This document shows positions 18,311-26,222 of a stretch of DNA of 64,000 bases, in pieces (the stretch's first letter is position 1; each line of letters starts with the position of its first letter). Both the position numbers and the translations under genes were made by a program. The notes under the pieces were generated by a model. That model was not told the origin of the DNA. It did no database searches and was given only the letters and a program-made list of their open reading frames with translations. The stretch is from Dehalococcoidia bacterium (GTDB taxonomy: Bacteria > Chloroflexota > Dehalococcoidia > Lucifugimonadales > UBA3495): NCBI GenBank assembly GCA_022823505.1, contig JAJEIA010000058.1, forward strand, positions 1-64,000. Direction: 5' to 3'.

Positions 18311-19087
18311 TTACAGCCAGACCACGTCGTAGTCGGAAGAGACCGGGGCCATCTGGTCCAGGTCCCAATCGAATAGCAGGACGGCGGATTCCTCGCCGCA
18401 GAAGGCCTGAAGCACCCGCTTGCCGTTGACCGCGACGACGCTCACCGCTTCGTTGAAGTCGAGGTCGTCGGCTTCCCAGCCGGAACGGTTGCACACCATG
18501 ATGGGCAGTCCGGTGTCCAGGGTCCGCTGCTCCCATTCTCCCAGGGGGCCGCAATCGCCGGGGCCCCATGAGGCCGGCGACACGAGGATCTCGGCGCCGC
18601 GATCCTTCAGGATGCCAGCGACATCATTGCGGTAGGCGTCGGCGCAGATCATTACGCCGACGGCGGTTCCGTCGCAGTCGATAGGTACTATTTCATCGCC
18701 GGCGGACGACCAGGCCTCGGGGCCGCGGAGGGCCTTGACCTTGCGGTGGCGTCCAATGATGGAACCGTCGGGTCCGATTACGAACACGGTGTTGTACATC
18801 AGACCGACCTCAGGGTCCCGTTCTGGATGGGAGAGAAAGACGGTTACGCCGTGCTCACGGACCTGGCCACAGAAATCCTGCATCCACGCGTCGGGCTGGG
18901 GCAGAATCCAGTCGGTGCCGATCTGCTCGGCGAACTTGTACCCGGTGATGAACAGTTCCGGCGTAATCACCCATTGGGCGCCCAAAGCAGCGGCGCGGGC
19001 CAGCCCCTGTTCCGCCAGGCCGCGATTGTGCTCGACGTCGGCCAACTCAGGGGCCAGGTGAAGCATGGCAACACGCAGCGGTTTCAT
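18311..19087 (-). CDS. Carbon-nitrogen hydrolase (nitrilase family)
   Basis: 258-residue cytoplasmic hydrolase of amides, nitriles or carbamoyl compounds. The Glu-Lys-Cys triad is visible: PELFITGY (Glu, about 44), HRKVKAL (Lys, about 115) and MICADAYR (Cys, about 148). Length fits the omega-amidase/N-carbamoyl hydrolase branches. Stand-alone; substrate cannot be decided from sequence. Confidence 0.88.
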   Translation of the reverse strand: MKPLRVAMLHLAPELADVEHNRGLAEQGLARAAALGAQWVITPELFITGYKFAEQIGTDWILPQPDAWMQDFCGQVREHGVTVFLSHPERDPEVGLMYNTVFVIGPDGSIIGRHRKVKALRGPEAWSSAGDEIVPIDCDGTAVGVMICADAYRNDVAGILKDRGAEILVSPASWGPGDCGPLGEWEQRTLDTGLPIMVCNRSGWEADDLDFNEAVSVVAVNGKRVLQAFCGEESAVLLFDWDLDQMAPVSSDYDVVWL

Positions 19088-19150
19088 CGGTCACCTCTGG
19101 ATGCTTGGATCGTTGCGTCGAGAAATCTGGCGGGATTGTTTTCGATCTGG

Positions 19151-19855
19151 TTACTGTTGAAAGAGGATGCGGCCACAGGTGCTGCACGGGACCTGCTTCG
19201 ACTTGTCGCGCAACTGGCGGATCACGTTGCTGGTGAGGGTCATACGGCAGGCGAGGCAGACGCGGCCGTTGTCGACCAGGGCGATAGCGGTGCCGGCCTT
19301 ATTGCGGCGCAGGCGTTCGTAGCGCTGCAGGTCAGCCTGGGGAAAGGTCACCGCCATATCCTCGCGCTGGCAGGACGCCGTGACGCGATCGGCTTCCAAT
19401 TCGGTCAGGCGGGCGCCAAGGGTTTCGGTGACATTCTGCCATTCGACCTCGGCGGCCTCCATTTCGTCACGGGCGGCAACGGCGGCGGCCTCGTGGGTGC
19501 GCTGCTCTTCCTCGAGTTCCAACAGAAGTTCATCCAGCTGATCCAGCTGGTATTTCGAAGAATCGACCTCCCGCTGGATGGCGGACAGGTCGCGGCGGGA
19601 GGCGTTTCCGCCGTAGAGGCGGGATTCCAGTCCGGTCAAGCGTTCGCGGATCCGTTCCATCTCCTCGCGGCGGGACAGCATATTGGCGCCAACGGCGACG
19701 GCGCGAGCGGAATGGTGCTCGGCTTCGCTGGTCAGGTCGGGACGGTTGACGCCGGCGGCCAGCCGTTTTTCGATGCGGTCACGTTCGGCGTCAATGCCGT
19801 CGATGCGATGGTCCAGTTCTTGCAGCTGATATAACTGCTGCGGTGTAGTAGTCAT
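19151..19855 (-). CDS. Coiled-coil protein with C4-type zinc ribbon
   Basis: 234 residues from ATG 19855. Residues about 5-170 are continuous charged heptads forming a long coiled coil (LQELDHRIDGIDAERDRIEKR ... LDQLDELLLELEEEQ). The C-terminus has a zinc ribbon, CLACRMTL ... PCSTCGRILF (two C-x2-C knuckles). This is the CT398/zf-RING_7-type family (PF02591-like), widespread and of unsettled function, proposed to act as a nucleic-acid or protein-binding chaperone. Longer in-frame starts up to 20377 run into sequence without family character. Confidence 0.85.
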   Translation of the reverse strand: MTTTPQQLYQLQELDHRIDGIDAERDRIEKRLAAGVNRPDLTSEAEHHSARAVAVGANMLSRREEMERIRERLTGLESRLYGGNASRRDLSAIQREVDSSKYQLDQLDELLLELEEEQRTHEAAAVAARDEMEAAEVEWQNVTETLGARLTELEADRVTASCQREDMAVTFPQADLQRYERLRRNKAGTAIALVDNGRVCLACRMTLTSNVIRQLRDKSKQVPCSTCGRILFQQ

Positions 19856-20014
19856 GGTGTGGCCACGATCTCCATCAGTTGGATATGACGCTGCCAGTCT
19901 AGCAGGGTTGGGGAGCGAATTATAGTCAACGTTGGTGGGCCACCAGACCCGCCGGTCAACGTCGCGATCGGACCATCGGTTCGCGCCGCGCAGGGGCGTC
20001 TGGTCGCATGACGA

Positions 20015-20045
20015 AGCCCCGCCGTGCGGGCGCACCGGCGGGGCT
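20015..20045 (-). terminator. Hairpin after the DUF35 gene
   Basis: AGCCCCGCCG (20015-20024) and CGGCGGGGCT (20036-20045) form a perfect 10-bp stem with an 11-nt loop, just past the stop of the minus-strand DUF35 gene. No U-run follows, so it may be a factor-dependent or structural end signal rather than a classic terminator. Confidence 0.45.
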
Positions 20046-20067
20046 GAGCGCCAAAATCGAAACGGGA

Positions 20068-20481
20068 TCAGGCGGCCGGTTTGAAATAGGGAATGGAGAT
20101 CTGCGGGGTCGCGGTCTGGAATGTGACCTCGACGGGCATGCCGATATGCACGTCGCGGGGGTTGCAGTCGACGATGTTGGTGAACATCCGGACGCCCTCG
20201 TCGAGCTCGACGAGAGCGAGTACGTAGGGGACCATTTCGGCGAATCCGGGGGTGCGATTCTGGTAGGTCACGGTGTAGGTCCAGACGGTACCGCGGCCGC
20301 TGGACTGGACCCAGCGGATGTTTTCGCTCCAGCAATTGGCGCAGATGCCCCGGGGATACCACTGGTATTCGCCGCAATCGTCGCAGATCTGAATGACAAG
20401 CTGGCCGCGGCGGCAGGAGTCCCAGAAGGCCTTGGTCTCACCGGCGACGGTGGGCAGGGGTTTGTTCCAAGCGGTGGTCAT
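20068..20481 (-). CDS. Zn-ribbon domain-containing OB-fold protein (DUF35)
   Basis: 137 residues. N-terminal helix, then a rubredoxin-like zinc ribbon (ICDDCGEYQWYPRGICANC) and an OB fold (GTVWTYTVTY ... PYVLALVELDEGVRMFTNIV). DUF35 proteins act as partners of thiolase-like enzymes, delivering or binding the CoA thioester. The thiolase-like gene lies 52 nt upstream on the same strand, the standard pairing, so the two very likely form a complex. Confidence 0.9.
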   Translation of the reverse strand: MTTAWNKPLPTVAGETKAFWDSCRRGQLVIQICDDCGEYQWYPRGICANCWSENIRWVQSSGRGTVWTYTVTYQNRTPGFAEMVPYVLALVELDEGVRMFTNIVDCNPRDVHIGMPVEVTFQTATPQISIPYFKPAA

Positions 20482-20490
20482 GGTGGTTCC

Positions 20491-20526
20491 TTTTCACATC
20501 GATAGACAGGACGGACAGGATTTTTG
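20491..20526. repeat. Single copy of ACAGGA-type dispersed repeat
   Basis: The 52-nt gap between the thiolase-like and DUF35 genes is largely filled by a unit reading ACATCGATAGACAGG-ACGGACAGGATTTTT, nearly identical to the unit at 6214-6247. It is inside a predicted operon, so it would be transcribed. Confidence 0.55.
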
Positions 20527-20533
20527 GCTCAAA

Positions 20534-21715
20534 TCAGTCGCGGGCGAGGATTACGGTGCCGCCGCTGTGGCGGGAACCCAAAGCGCCGCCGGTGCCGTGG
20601 GCCAGGGCGATCTGGCAGTTGGGAACCTGGCGTCCGGTGCCGTCGAACTCATGGCGGAGCTGGCGGGTGGCCTCGAGGAGCAGGAAGAGGCCGCGCATGC
20701 CGGGGTGATTGGAGGACAGGCCGCCGCCGTCGGTGTTGATGGGCAGGGCGCCGCCGACCTTGAGGCGGCCGCCGCTGACGAATTCTCCGCCCTCACCCTT
20801 CTTGCAGAAGCCGAGGTCTTCGAGGGTTTCAACGACGGTGATGGTGAAGGAATCGTAGACCATGGCCATTTCAATGTCGTCGTGGGTGACGCCGGCCATC
20901 TCGAAGGCACGGGGTGAGCTCTGGTGGGCGGCGATGTAGATAAGGTCGCGCTTGCCGGCGCCCTGGTGGGCGATGGCCTCGCCGGTTCCGAGGACCCAGA
21001 CCGGGGTGTGGCGGCAGTTGCGGGCGACCTCGGGCGAAGCCACGACCACGGCGCCGCCGCCATCGGTGATGACGCAGCAGTCCATGAGGTGCAACGGGTC
21101 GGAGATGACGCGGGAGCCGACGACGTCCTCGACAGTGATGGGATCGCGGAACAACGCCTCGGGGTTCATGGAGGCGTGATGGCGCATGGCGACGGAGACC
21201 TCGGCGAGCTGCTCGGAGGTGGTGCCGTAGAGGTGCATGTGGCGGCGGGCGATCATGGCGTAGAGGCCGACGGTGGTCATGCCGTAGAGTTCCTCGAAGC
21301 TGTCGGGGGACGGCTCCAGGATGGGATGGCCGAAGCGGCCAACGCCGCCGGTTCCCACGGACACGCCGCCGGAGCGGGCGAGGCTGCTGTAGGTGATAAC
21401 TGCCACGTTGATGCGGCCGGCCGCGATGGCGGTGAGGGCGTGGGACAGGTGGAACTCGAAGGACCCGCCGCCGACGGTGGTGTTATCGACGTAGCTGGGG
21501 TACATATTGAGGTAGTCGGCCAGGTTCATGCCGCTGTTGCGGGCACTGCTGGAGGCGGTGAACAAGCCGTCAACGTCGTCCTTGGTGAGGCCGGCGTCGG
21601 CGAGGGCATTGATGACGCTCTCGCCCTGGATTTGGAGTTCGCTCTTGTCGGGAGCGTAGCGGGTGACGTGCTCGTGGATGCCCACGATGGCGGCGGCGCG
21701 CCTGAGGTCAACCAT
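20534..21715 (-). CDS. Thiolase-like protein (SCP-x type)
   Basis: 393 residues of the thiolase fold, related to lipid-transfer SCP-x thiolases. The N-terminal AAIVGIHEH and ADAGLTKDDVDGLF strands are typical. The nucleophile position, normally Cys, reads GGGSFEFH, so Ser/Gly replaces it; the second catalytic Cys is also absent (HGTGGALG), but the His motif NHPGMRG remains. Such proteins paired with DUF35 are usually not classical thiolases and may catalyse retro-Claisen/aldol steps or bind acyl-CoA, as in steroid side-chain aldolases (Ltp2 with DUF35). Likely first gene of the pair with the DUF35 protein. Confidence 0.85.
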   Translation of the reverse strand: MVDLRRAAAIVGIHEHVTRYAPDKSELQIQGESVINALADAGLTKDDVDGLFTASSSARNSGMNLADYLNMYPSYVDNTTVGGGSFEFHLSHALTAIAAGRINVAVITYSSLARSGGVSVGTGGVGRFGHPILEPSPDSFEELYGMTTVGLYAMIARRHMHLYGTTSEQLAEVSVAMRHHASMNPEALFRDPITVEDVVGSRVISDPLHLMDCCVITDGGGAVVVASPEVARNCRHTPVWVLGTGEAIAHQGAGKRDLIYIAAHQSSPRAFEMAGVTHDDIEMAMVYDSFTITVVETLEDLGFCKKGEGGEFVSGGRLKVGGALPINTDGGGLSSNHPGMRGLFLLLEATRQLRHEFDGTGRQVPNCQIALAHGTGGALGSRHSGGTVILARD

Positions 21716-21851
21716 GGGGGAGGTACCTCCGTTGGGGGATTGGGTGCGGGGTATTATGCCATATGGGGTGAGGGAGAATATGGTGCCAACTAGCCGACAT
21801 CCGGGTGATCATCCCAGGCTTCGGTTGCCGGTTTGGGTGGCTAAGGCTTAG

Positions 21852-22337
21852 TCAGGCGGGAGGATCGCCGTCACTTCCATTGGACGCATCGGGCCGGCCT
21901 CGGAAGAGGGCTATGCGCAGGATATTGTTGAGATTGTTCTGCCAATCCGGGCCAATCTGCTTGAAAAACGACAGTATGTCGCTATCCAGGGCGACTTCTA
22001 CTGCCTCCCTCATAACCGGAGGATTCGGCGGGAGTTTCACCTTTCCAGCGCGGTGAGCCTCCACAAACTCTGGGAAGACCTCCGCCATCGGACGCATTTG
22101 GGCAAAATCTTCGTCAGTGAGTTCCCATGTATCGGGGTCGTTGGCGATGCCGGCGCTGATGGCGATCTCTTCGCCATACAGGGCTTCAATTTCAATGAAA
22201 GTTAAGTGAGCCAGTTCGGTCAGGTCGTCAGGGGGCGGCCCGTCCGCTTGCGGTGGTTGGAAGTACACTGGTGGTCTAACGTATTTCGCGGCATGGCCGT
22301 CCGTAGACAAACCAGCCGGCCTAATGGAATCAACCAT
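21852..22337 (-). CDS. brnA: BrnA-like antitoxin
   Basis: 161 residues. The C-terminal half matches BrnA antitoxins: TWELTDEDFAQMRP, PPNPPVMREAVEVALDSDIL and FFKQIGPDWQNNLNNILR, the ribbon-helix-helix segment that binds DNA and neutralises BrnT. The N-terminal about 65 residues (Pro-rich, then LTELAHLTFIEIEALYG) are extra compared with the usual 80-100 residue antitoxin. It starts 8 nt inside the brnT gene, which is upstream, the normal order of this operon. Expected to repress its own promoter together with BrnT. Confidence 0.75.
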   Translation of the reverse strand: MVDSIRPAGLSTDGHAAKYVRPPVYFQPPQADGPPPDDLTELAHLTFIEIEALYGEEIAISAGIANDPDTWELTDEDFAQMRPMAEVFPEFVEAHRAGKVKLPPNPPVMREAVEVALDSDILSFFKQIGPDWQNNLNNILRIALFRGRPDASNGSDGDPPA

Positions 22338-22590
22338 ATTCGTTCACCTCTTTTTGACTGGCCGGGCGAAGACTGATGATACGCTTTGTGTCCCCGCGCC
22401 AGGTGAATACCACGACATACACCCGATACGTCATATAGCCGTAGGCTACAAAGCGGGCCTCTCCATGTCGGTCACTCGTTTCAATCACGGCATTGTCCCA
22501 ATCGAAATGCCGCACATCAGCAAAGTCGAGGCGATGTTTGCTGTAATTGATGCTGCGCTTAGCCCCGTCCCATTCATACTCATCGTTCAT
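22330..22590 (-). CDS. brnT: BrnT-like toxin (RNase)
   Basis: 86 residues, family length. BrnT is a RelE-fold ribonuclease toxin of type II systems that stops translation until bound by BrnA. Signatures: YEWDGAKRSINYSKHRLDF at the N-terminus, RFVAYGYMTYRVYVVVFTW in the centre, and RIISLRPASQKEVNEY at the end with the conserved Arg and Ser. Overlaps brnA. Upstream is a 78-nt gap with a hairpin. Confidence 0.88.
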   Translation of the reverse strand: MNDEYEWDGAKRSINYSKHRLDFADVRHFDWDNAVIETSDRHGEARFVAYGYMTYRVYVVVFTWRGDTKRIISLRPASQKEVNEYG

Positions 22591-22619
22591 TGTAATCCTG
22601 TCAGACCACAGACAGAAAT

Positions 22620-22643
22620 AGGGGCGAAGGATCCTTCGCCCCT
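22620..22643. terminator. Perfect 24-bp palindrome after CoA-transferase gene
   Basis: AGGGGCGAAGGA followed by TCCTTCGCCCCT is a perfect palindrome, 26 nt beyond the stop of the minus-strand CoA-transferase gene and upstream of brnT. It can form a strong stem and may end the CoA-transferase transcript, though no U-run follows. The word GGGGCGAAGGATCC is also of the kind found as a dispersed intergenic palindrome in other genomes. Confidence 0.55.
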
Positions 22644-22668
22644 GCGGTGAGTGCGGCGTGTGTCCCGG

Positions 22669-23883
22669 TTAGCCGGGGACTTCGTCGTAGTGGTGGAAGG
22701 TGCCGATGACGTTGGCCTCGTACATGGCCTGGACCTGGTCGTCGGTGTAGTCGAGGATACCGGTCAGGACGTCTTCGTTGTGTTCGCCGACCTGCGGGGT
22801 GGTTCCGACCACTGCGGGCGTGCGGCTGAAGTGCCAGAAATCACCGGAGACTGCGATGGTACCGGCGAGGAAGTCGTCGACCTCGACCATGGCGCGACGT
22901 TCCCACGGATGCGGGTCGGCGGCAGCCTGGGCGATGGTGTTGACGGGAGCCGCGACCACGTCGTGGTGGGTGAAGTGGGCAATGGCTTCCTGCATGGTCA
23001 TGTTCGCCATCAGGTCACGCATGGCCTGATTGACCAACTCGCCGTTGCGTCCCCGCTCGTGGCGGGTGGTGAAACGGGGATCCTCCAGCCACTCGGGCTT
23101 GCCGAGGGCGTTGCAGACGCGATGCCAGTGGTGCTGGTCACCGGCGGAAATCAGGACCCATCCGTCGGCGCAGGGGTAGGTTCCGGACGGCGGGGCAGCA
23201 GACTCGCCGCGGCGGGGTTCTATGCCGGCGCCGTGGTAAGCGGTGATGGGGATCTCGGTGTAGCTGTAGCCGGTGTCGGCGAGGCAGGCGTCGATGGTCT
23301 GGCCGACGCCGGAACTCTCGCGCTCGTGCAGGGCGGCCAGGGTCCCAATGGCCGCATGGAGCGCGGTGGTGCGGTCGATGATGGGCACTCCGGCGCGGAT
23401 GGGCGGCATTCCCTCTTCGCCGGTGACCATGGCGATACCGGACATGGTCTGTCCGATGGGGTCGTAGCCAATCTGCTCGCGGTAGGGTCCGAACTGGCCG
23501 TACGCGGAGACGTTGACCATGATGATGCGCGGGTTCAGCTCGTACAGCACGTCGTAGCCAAAGCCCATCACGTCAATGGTGCCGGGGCGGAAGTTCTGCA
23601 GGAGAACATCCGAGACCTTGACCAGCTTGCGAAGGACCTCCTTGCCCTCCTCCTTGCGGAGGTCGATGCTGAGGCTTTTCTTGCCGCTGTTGTACTGCAC
23701 CCAGTAGGCTGACTGCTTGCGAACCCAGGGCGCGTGGTAGCGGGTTTCCTCGCCTCCGAGGCGTTCCACCTTGATAACTTCGGCGCCCAAACGAGCCAAA
23801 ACCTGGGCGCAACGGGGGCCGGCCTGGTGCCGACCGAGGTCGATGACGCGTATTCCGTCCAGGGGGCCTTTAGCTTCCGGCAT
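22669..23883 (-). CDS. CaiB/BaiF family CoA-transferase
   Basis: 404 residues, family III CoA-transferase that moves CoA between carboxylic acids through an Asp-CoA intermediate. Opening motif LDGIRVIDLGRHQAGPRCAQVLARLGAEVIKVER is characteristic; KKSLSIDLRKEEGKEVL and NFRPGTIDVMGFGYD follow; the catalytic Asp is in IIDRTTALHAAIG. Substrate not predictable. It forms a paralogous pair with the gene at 60593-61843, but the two differ in length and local motifs. Confidence 0.92.
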   Translation of the reverse strand: MPEAKGPLDGIRVIDLGRHQAGPRCAQVLARLGAEVIKVERLGGEETRYHAPWVRKQSAYWVQYNSGKKSLSIDLRKEEGKEVLRKLVKVSDVLLQNFRPGTIDVMGFGYDVLYELNPRIIMVNVSAYGQFGPYREQIGYDPIGQTMSGIAMVTGEEGMPPIRAGVPIIDRTTALHAAIGTLAALHERESSGVGQTIDACLADTGYSYTEIPITAYHGAGIEPRRGESAAPPSGTYPCADGWVLISAGDQHHWHRVCNALGKPEWLEDPRFTTRHERGRNGELVNQAMRDLMANMTMQEAIAHFTHHDVVAAPVNTIAQAAADPHPWERRAMVEVDDFLAGTIAVSGDFWHFSRTPAVVGTTPQVGEHNEDVLTGILDYTDDQVQAMYEANVIGTFHHYDEVPG

Positions 23884-24260
23884 GACAGATTCTCCTCAAT
23901 CGAATGCGTAAATCGGGTACACGAATGAAGTTTCGCCATTCTACGCCGGGAGGCTTTATTGGGCAAGCGAAGGGACGGCGCACACGTACCCAGCTTGCCA
24001 TCAAGAGGGGCCTGGCGACGTGGCGACCGCGTCCCGGTAACGATCATTGTTGACGCGACGGGATTGCCACGCTTCGCTGGCAATTACAGGCCGCAACGAA
24101 CCGGGTCCGCGTGGGGCGTGGCGACGCACGGCACGGATGGTGGTGCGATCGGGGGCAGGTGGTAGAGGGGAATGTCGGGAAACCCGAAGGAGAGCCGAGC
24201 GCGTCCTGGAGTGCGGACCGGCTGTATGGGAAAGCCGATTTGTGCGTGTAACAAATTTGA
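23884..24260. other. Gene-free stretch
   Basis: No credible gene. The CoA-transferase promoter should lie near 23890-23930. A copy of GGATTGCCACGCTTCGCT at 24061-24078 is shared with 26040-26057. AACAAATT at 24250-24257 and AATTTGTT at 24272-24279 form an inverted repeat at the edge of the next promoter. Confidence 0.5.
24061..24078. repeat. Dispersed repeat GGATTGCCACGCTTCGCT, copy 1
   Basis: Exact 18-bp match to 26040-26057, with partial similarity on the left (CATTGT..C.GG). This word resembles a short intergenic repeat widely seen in bacterial genomes. It lies upstream of the first small-protein locus. Confidence 0.5.
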
Positions 24261-24330
24261 AACATTCTCACAATTTGTTCACGAATGCGCGGGCTGTTTT
24301 CACTTCGTTTTCACAGTCCGCTGCTAATCT
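24250..24330 (+). promoter_or_regulatory. Promoter/operator of small-protein locus A
   Basis: An inverted repeat (24250-24257/24272-24279) is followed by two direct TTTTCAC words at 24297-24303 and 24308-24314, spaced exactly 11 bp, one helical turn. A -10-like TAATCT starts at 24325, 20 nt after the TTCACT hexamer. The segment 24261-24315 aligns with 25336-25388 upstream of the second small gene, with the -10-like hexamer at the same distance there (TAACAT at 25398). No good TTGACA is present, so an activator or alternative sigma factor is likely. Confidence 0.55.
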
Positions 24331-24441
24331 GTACTCACAGATGCGGACGAGGCCACACGGGGTCGGCAACACCGAAAGGCAAGCGTCTCCGTTCGCCCGC
24401 AGACGGATCGAAATACTCAAACTGGAGGAGAAGACCGCATC

Positions 24442-24564
24442 ATGGTCGCAAGGAAAATCAAATCCGGCGGACTCACCTGGCGAGAATTCGCGATGGTGGC
24501 AGTCGTTGGCGCATTGCCAGTGGCGATCCTGGGTCCGGCGCTGATGATCAGTTCACAGGGATAA
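24442..24564 (+). CDS. Small single-pass membrane protein A
   Basis: 40 residues, unrecognised. A basic start (MVARKIKSGGLTWREF) is followed by one hydrophobic helix (about 17-37: AMVAVVGALPVAILGPALMI) and a short polar end. The support for reality is the strong ribosome site GGAGGAG (24424-24430), a promoter-like element upstream and a strong terminator at 24812-24846. Shares layout, promoter and terminator design with the gene at 25717-26013. No function proposed. Confidence 0.5.
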   Translation: MVARKIKSGGLTWREFAMVAVVGALPVAILGPALMISSQG

Positions 24565-24811
24565 AAACTCCACGGCGCGACACCAGGAAGGGCACATCGC
24601 CACATGGCGGAGACAGCGGTCCGCATCGGGCCGAGCAATCCAATCCAACCGGCGGCACTGGCGGCGCCATAACACGCCGCAACAGGGCCGACGAAGCACA
24701 CCACCAAAGGGCGTGCATAAGCGCCAAAGCAACAGCATCAACCAATGGCCCCGCAGCACATAGCCAAGGGGCCGGGATAACCAAACCACATACATAGTCG
24801 CGCCGCAATCT
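24565..24811 (+). other. Possible noncoding 3' region of locus A
   Basis: 247 nt between the small gene and its terminator, rich in A/C and GC boxes. Only tiny frames exist (for example a 22-codon frame from ATG 24604). If the terminator belongs to this transcript, this stretch is a long 3' UTR or contains a small RNA. Nothing firmer can be said. Confidence 0.35.
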
Positions 24812-24852
24812 GGGCCAGCGAGCAATAACGGCTCGCTGGCCCTTTCCCTTTT
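24812..24852 (+). terminator. Intrinsic terminator of locus A
   Basis: GGGCCAGCGAGC (24812-24823) and GCTCGCTGGCCC (24831-24842) form a perfect 12-bp stem with a 7-nt loop, followed by TTTCCCTTTT. The stem sequence is nearly the same as that of the terminator at 26223-26261. Confidence 0.8.
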
Positions 24853-25335
24853 CCGGTAGGCCCGCGGCGCGCGGTCCATGGGCGCACGCCCGGTAACGGG
24901 GGTGACCGGCAGGAACAGAAACCGCAGATCCGGCGGCGAGACCGGCGGCCATGAACGCAGCGGATTGGCAGGGCGCCGTCCGCCTTCGCGCCTTAGGACG
25001 TGTTGAATTGATTGGGCGCTCACCACCAGGTGAGATTACACGGTTTTGATTTCGCGAGGCGCGCCGCTTCATCTCGACGCCGACATTGCCTCGCACCGCG
25101 GCCATTTTCCATTTGGAACCGGAACGCCGGTTTCCCGGAGCGGGACGGGCTGGGACACGTGATGGCTTCGTGGAGTGCAGGTGAAATATGTGCGAGGGTC
25201 GGGCGAGGGTTTCCAGTTGAGATGTGTTGGATTCCCCGTTGCGCTTTTCAGGCAAACGGCGATCCGTTTCACATTTGTGAGGAGCATTCCACACAGACAA
25301 AGTGCACTCGTAGACTGAACAGTCGCCTCGCGGTA
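24853..25335. other. Gene-free stretch between the two small-protein loci
   Basis: No credible gene in about 480 nt despite open frames on both strands. TCACATTTGTGA (25269-25280), an inverted TCACA-N2-TGTGA, lies 70-100 nt upstream of promoter B and resembles a CRP/FNR-type half-site pair; it could be an activator site. Confidence 0.4.
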
Positions 25336-25403
25336 AACATTCACGTTATGTTCATATATTTGCGCCGGTTTTTCACTTTGTTTTCACAAATAGTCGATAA
25401 CAT
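25336..25403 (+). promoter_or_regulatory. Promoter/operator of small-protein locus B
   Basis: Shares about 55 nt with the locus A promoter: AACATT, TGTTCA, a GCGC-GG block, two TTTTCAC words at 25370-25376 and 25381-25387 (11-bp period), then TAACAT at 25398-25403 exactly 20 nt after TTCACT, as in locus A. Confidence 0.55.
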
Positions 25404-25716
25404 GCGGTCATGGACGGGATGAAGCGCGGTGGGTGGTCCAGTCAGATGAGTGAGTGCGGTATCGCTTGACCCCGTCCATTTGGGAAAAGCGCGAGGGCTG
25501 GATTGATCGCCCGCGTTGTCGCGAATTTCGTCACGAACACCCGGATCATCCGGCTCGTCGCATTGCCGAAAGCGGCAGCCGGTCCGCAGGACCGCAGGAA
25601 CGGTGAGTACAGGAACAGGCACAAAATACGCACAGTCGCCAACACTCTGATTTGTCCTTGATAACAAATATGCAACGGGAACCGGTCCAGGAACACACAT
25701 AACAGAGGAGGCGACC
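25404..25716 (+). promoter_or_regulatory. Long structured 5' leader of locus B
   Basis: About 310 nt lie between the promoter-like element and the GTG start at 25717. ATGGACGGG (25410-25418) near the expected transcript start is a perfect inverted match to CCCGTCCAT (25471-25479), so the leader could begin with a 9-bp stem closing a 52-nt domain. No known riboswitch consensus was recognised. The end carries the ribosome site GAGGAGGC. Confidence 0.4.
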
Positions 25717-26013
25717 GTGATTACAGCGAACACTCAGAAGGGCAAACCGAGGGCACCAGGCCGAAGAGGAAGGAAGGGGTTGTGGATATTGGCCGCCGCC
25801 GCCGTGTCGCTGGCCGTCGTAATGGGCCTGATGATGGCGTCGGCGGACCAGACTCCCTACGGGGCGACGCAAGTGTGGTCGGCGGAACCGACGGGGACGG
25901 TCGGTTCAAAGACGCTGGGCGAGATGGGGAGCCATCTCCTCGGGGCCCGCGCCCATGGACAAGAAACGGAAAACCTGCCGGTGTCTACGCTCATCCACGT
26001 GGGCGCACAGTAA
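25717..26013 (+). CDS. Small exported or membrane-anchored protein B
   Basis: 98 residues, unrecognised. A strongly basic N-terminus (ITANTQKGKPRAPGRRGRKG) is followed by one hydrophobic helix (about 22-42, LWILAAAAVSLAVVMGLMMA) and an external part of about 55 polar residues. This could be an uncleaved signal anchor or a signal peptide cut after ASA. GTG start with a near-perfect Shine-Dalgarno (AGAGGAGGCGACC). Flanked by a promoter and terminator related to those of the 40-residue gene at 24442. Confidence 0.6.
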   Translation: MITANTQKGKPRAPGRRGRKGLWILAAAAVSLAVVMGLMMASADQTPYGATQVWSAEPTGTVGSKTLGEMGSHLLGARAHGQETENLPVSTLIHVGAQ

Positions 26014-26222
26014 GCCGCCGAAGAACCATTGTCCCCACCGGATTGCCACGCTTCGCTCGCGATGACCAAAAGAACACCTGTCACGCCGGATCAGGGGATT
26101 CGGGACCGGTTACGAGTATGGATCCAACGATGGAGGAGATAACTCCGTTTCGGGCTGAGGGCCCGTGGCGTCGGACGACGCAGGGTTAAACCATCTAAAG
26201 TTTCGGCGTATAAGCCGACCCT
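26014..26222 (+). other. 3' region of locus B
   Basis: 209 nt between the small gene and its terminator. Contains the second GGATTGCCACGCTTCGCT copy (26040-26057). No gene seen. Confidence 0.4.
26040..26057. repeat. Dispersed repeat GGATTGCCACGCTTCGCT, copy 2
   Basis: Exact 18-bp match to 24061-24078, continuing as CGCGATGACC. It lies between the stop codon of small protein B and its terminator. Confidence 0.5.

Noticed and set aside
24337..24441. Possible c-di-GMP-type riboswitch before small protein A
   Set aside because: Some GGCAA and CCGAAAGG words recall GEMM elements, but conserved positions and stems do not line up.
24548..25300. 250-codon minus-strand frame across the small-protein island
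   Set aside because: No family features, no ribosome site, and composition typical of random GC-rich frames; it also runs across the locus A terminator.
25012..25422. 136-codon plus-strand frame between the small loci
   Set aside because: No ribosome site, poor codon pattern and it overlaps promoter B.
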